From positions 62,001 through 126,000 of the forward strand of contig CAUZCL010000001.1 in NCBI GenBank assembly GCA_963578475.1: a stretch of DNA of 64,000 nt, in the 5' to 3' direction. Under the pieces are notes generated by a model, which was given only the letters and a program-made list of their open reading frames with translations, made no database searches and had not been told where the DNA came from. This DNA comes from SMYC01 sp963578475 (GTDB lineage: Bacteria; Acidobacteriota; Vicinamibacteria; Marinacidobacterales; SMYC01). The position numbers and the translations under genes were made by a program. The number at the start of each line of letters is the position of its first letter. Positions within the stretch are counted from its first letter, which is position 1. Of the stretch, positions 63,674 through 64,000 are shown piece by piece.

Positions 63674-64000
63674 ATGAACGCACGGGCACGCCGCATCCTG
63701 CTCCGGCTTCTTCTGTACGGGAGTGCTTTCTTCATCGGGCTACCGCTCGCTTTCTCGTACATCATGACCCGAACGTACCCGGGCGGCGGCTCCGAGACAC
63801 CGCCGCTTGGCTACACGGCCGTCGAGCTCGACTCTGGTGGGCTGCGGCTACGAGCGTGGATAGCACGCGGCGAAACCGACAAAGCCGCATTCGTCATCGT
63901 CCACGGCCTTGGCAACACCCTCGAAAGCTATCAGGTGCATGCACGACCCATGATCGAGCGCGGCCACACCGTGATCCTGCCGGACCTGAGGGGCCACGGA
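63674..64000 (+). CDS. Alpha/beta hydrolase, start only (runs off the window)
   Basis: The frame is open from ATG 63674 to the last base, 109 codons. A membrane anchor or signal (ILLRLLLYGSAFFIGLPLAF) is followed by the hydrolase start: LRLRAWIARGE, then FVIVHGLGNTLESYQVHARP with the oxyanion HGLG and LPDLRGHG, which leads to the nucleophile region outside the window. It is probably an envelope-facing esterase or lipase-like enzyme. Confidence 0.82.
   Translation, partial: MNARARRILLRLLLYGSAFFIGLPLAFSYIMTRTYPGGGSETPPLGYTAVELDSGGLRLRAWIARGETDKAAFVIVHGLGNTLESYQVHARPMIERGHTVILPDLRGHG

Overview
The window looks like chromosome from an Acidobacteriota-like bacterium, GC-rich and tightly packed. 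The main clues are three remnants of acidobacterial-type orphan ABC permeases (ADOP/MacB-FtsX), one beside a PadR regulator, and a DUF1592/DUF1552/ankyrin cluster. DUF4388, sortilin/BNR, CehA-type and PhoD-type proteins and Na+/solute symporters with small membrane partners fit the same picture. This assignment is inference. I saw no rRNA, tRNA, CRISPR array, integrase, transposase or phage structural gene.

Layout. 1-4 kb: secreted DUF1592 tail, DUF1552 and ankyrin protein, then a small secreted protein. 4-6 kb: broken GH78 rhamnosidase. 6-10 kb (minus): PagL-like lipid A deacylase, CPBP membrane protease, TypA. 10-13 kb: Cys-rich secreted protein, hairpin repeat, TfoX fragment, ABC binding protein, cold-shock gene with a long structured leader. 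13-19 kb: AlkA-like glycosylase, class V aminotransferase, PLP decarboxylase, S1-domain protein. 19-26 kb: acyltransferase, DUF4388-DnaJ-TPR protein, MFS exporter, permease and methyltransferase stubs, large TPR protein. 26-31 kb: gene remnants, DUF3311 plus symporter, secreted and outer-membrane proteins. 31-41 kb: HD, GNAT and PilZ proteins, hydrolases, a DnaQ-GIY-YIG nuclease, amidohydrolase, DsbA-like protein, monooxygenase plus NrtR. 41-46 kb: PadR, HerA stub, SbcD-SbcC, Ada/AlkA remnant. 46-54 kb: TolB-CehA protein, broken histidine kinase, PhoD-like phosphatase, SprT-like protein. 54-64 kb: Ni/Co transporter, DUF58 and MoxR pieces, NHL-repeat protein, second symporter pair, truncated isocitrate lyase, glycosyltransferase pieces, formamidase-like lipoprotein, start of an alpha/beta hydrolase.

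The most striking property is how the genes are broken. About twenty coding regions stop or start abruptly in mid-domain and are butted against pieces of other genes, always in an orientation that a simple collinear loss of sequence would give. Separately, at least ten otherwise intact genes carry one-base shifts, most of them in homopolymer runs, and a few carry in-frame stops. Either the sequence is a scaffold whose gaps were closed without filler and whose homopolymers were miscalled, or this is a heavily decaying genome. The homopolymer pattern favours the first for the frameshifts. Apparent novel fusions here (lipoprotein-phosphatase, glycosyltransferase-OsmC, helicase tail fusion) should be read in that light.

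Genes that work together and look sound include SbcD/SbcC (DNA end processing), CPBP-PagL (envelope modification, coupled), monooxygenase-NrtR (GTGA overlap), DUF3311-symporter (GTGA overlap) and the small membrane protein plus second symporter (directly abutting).
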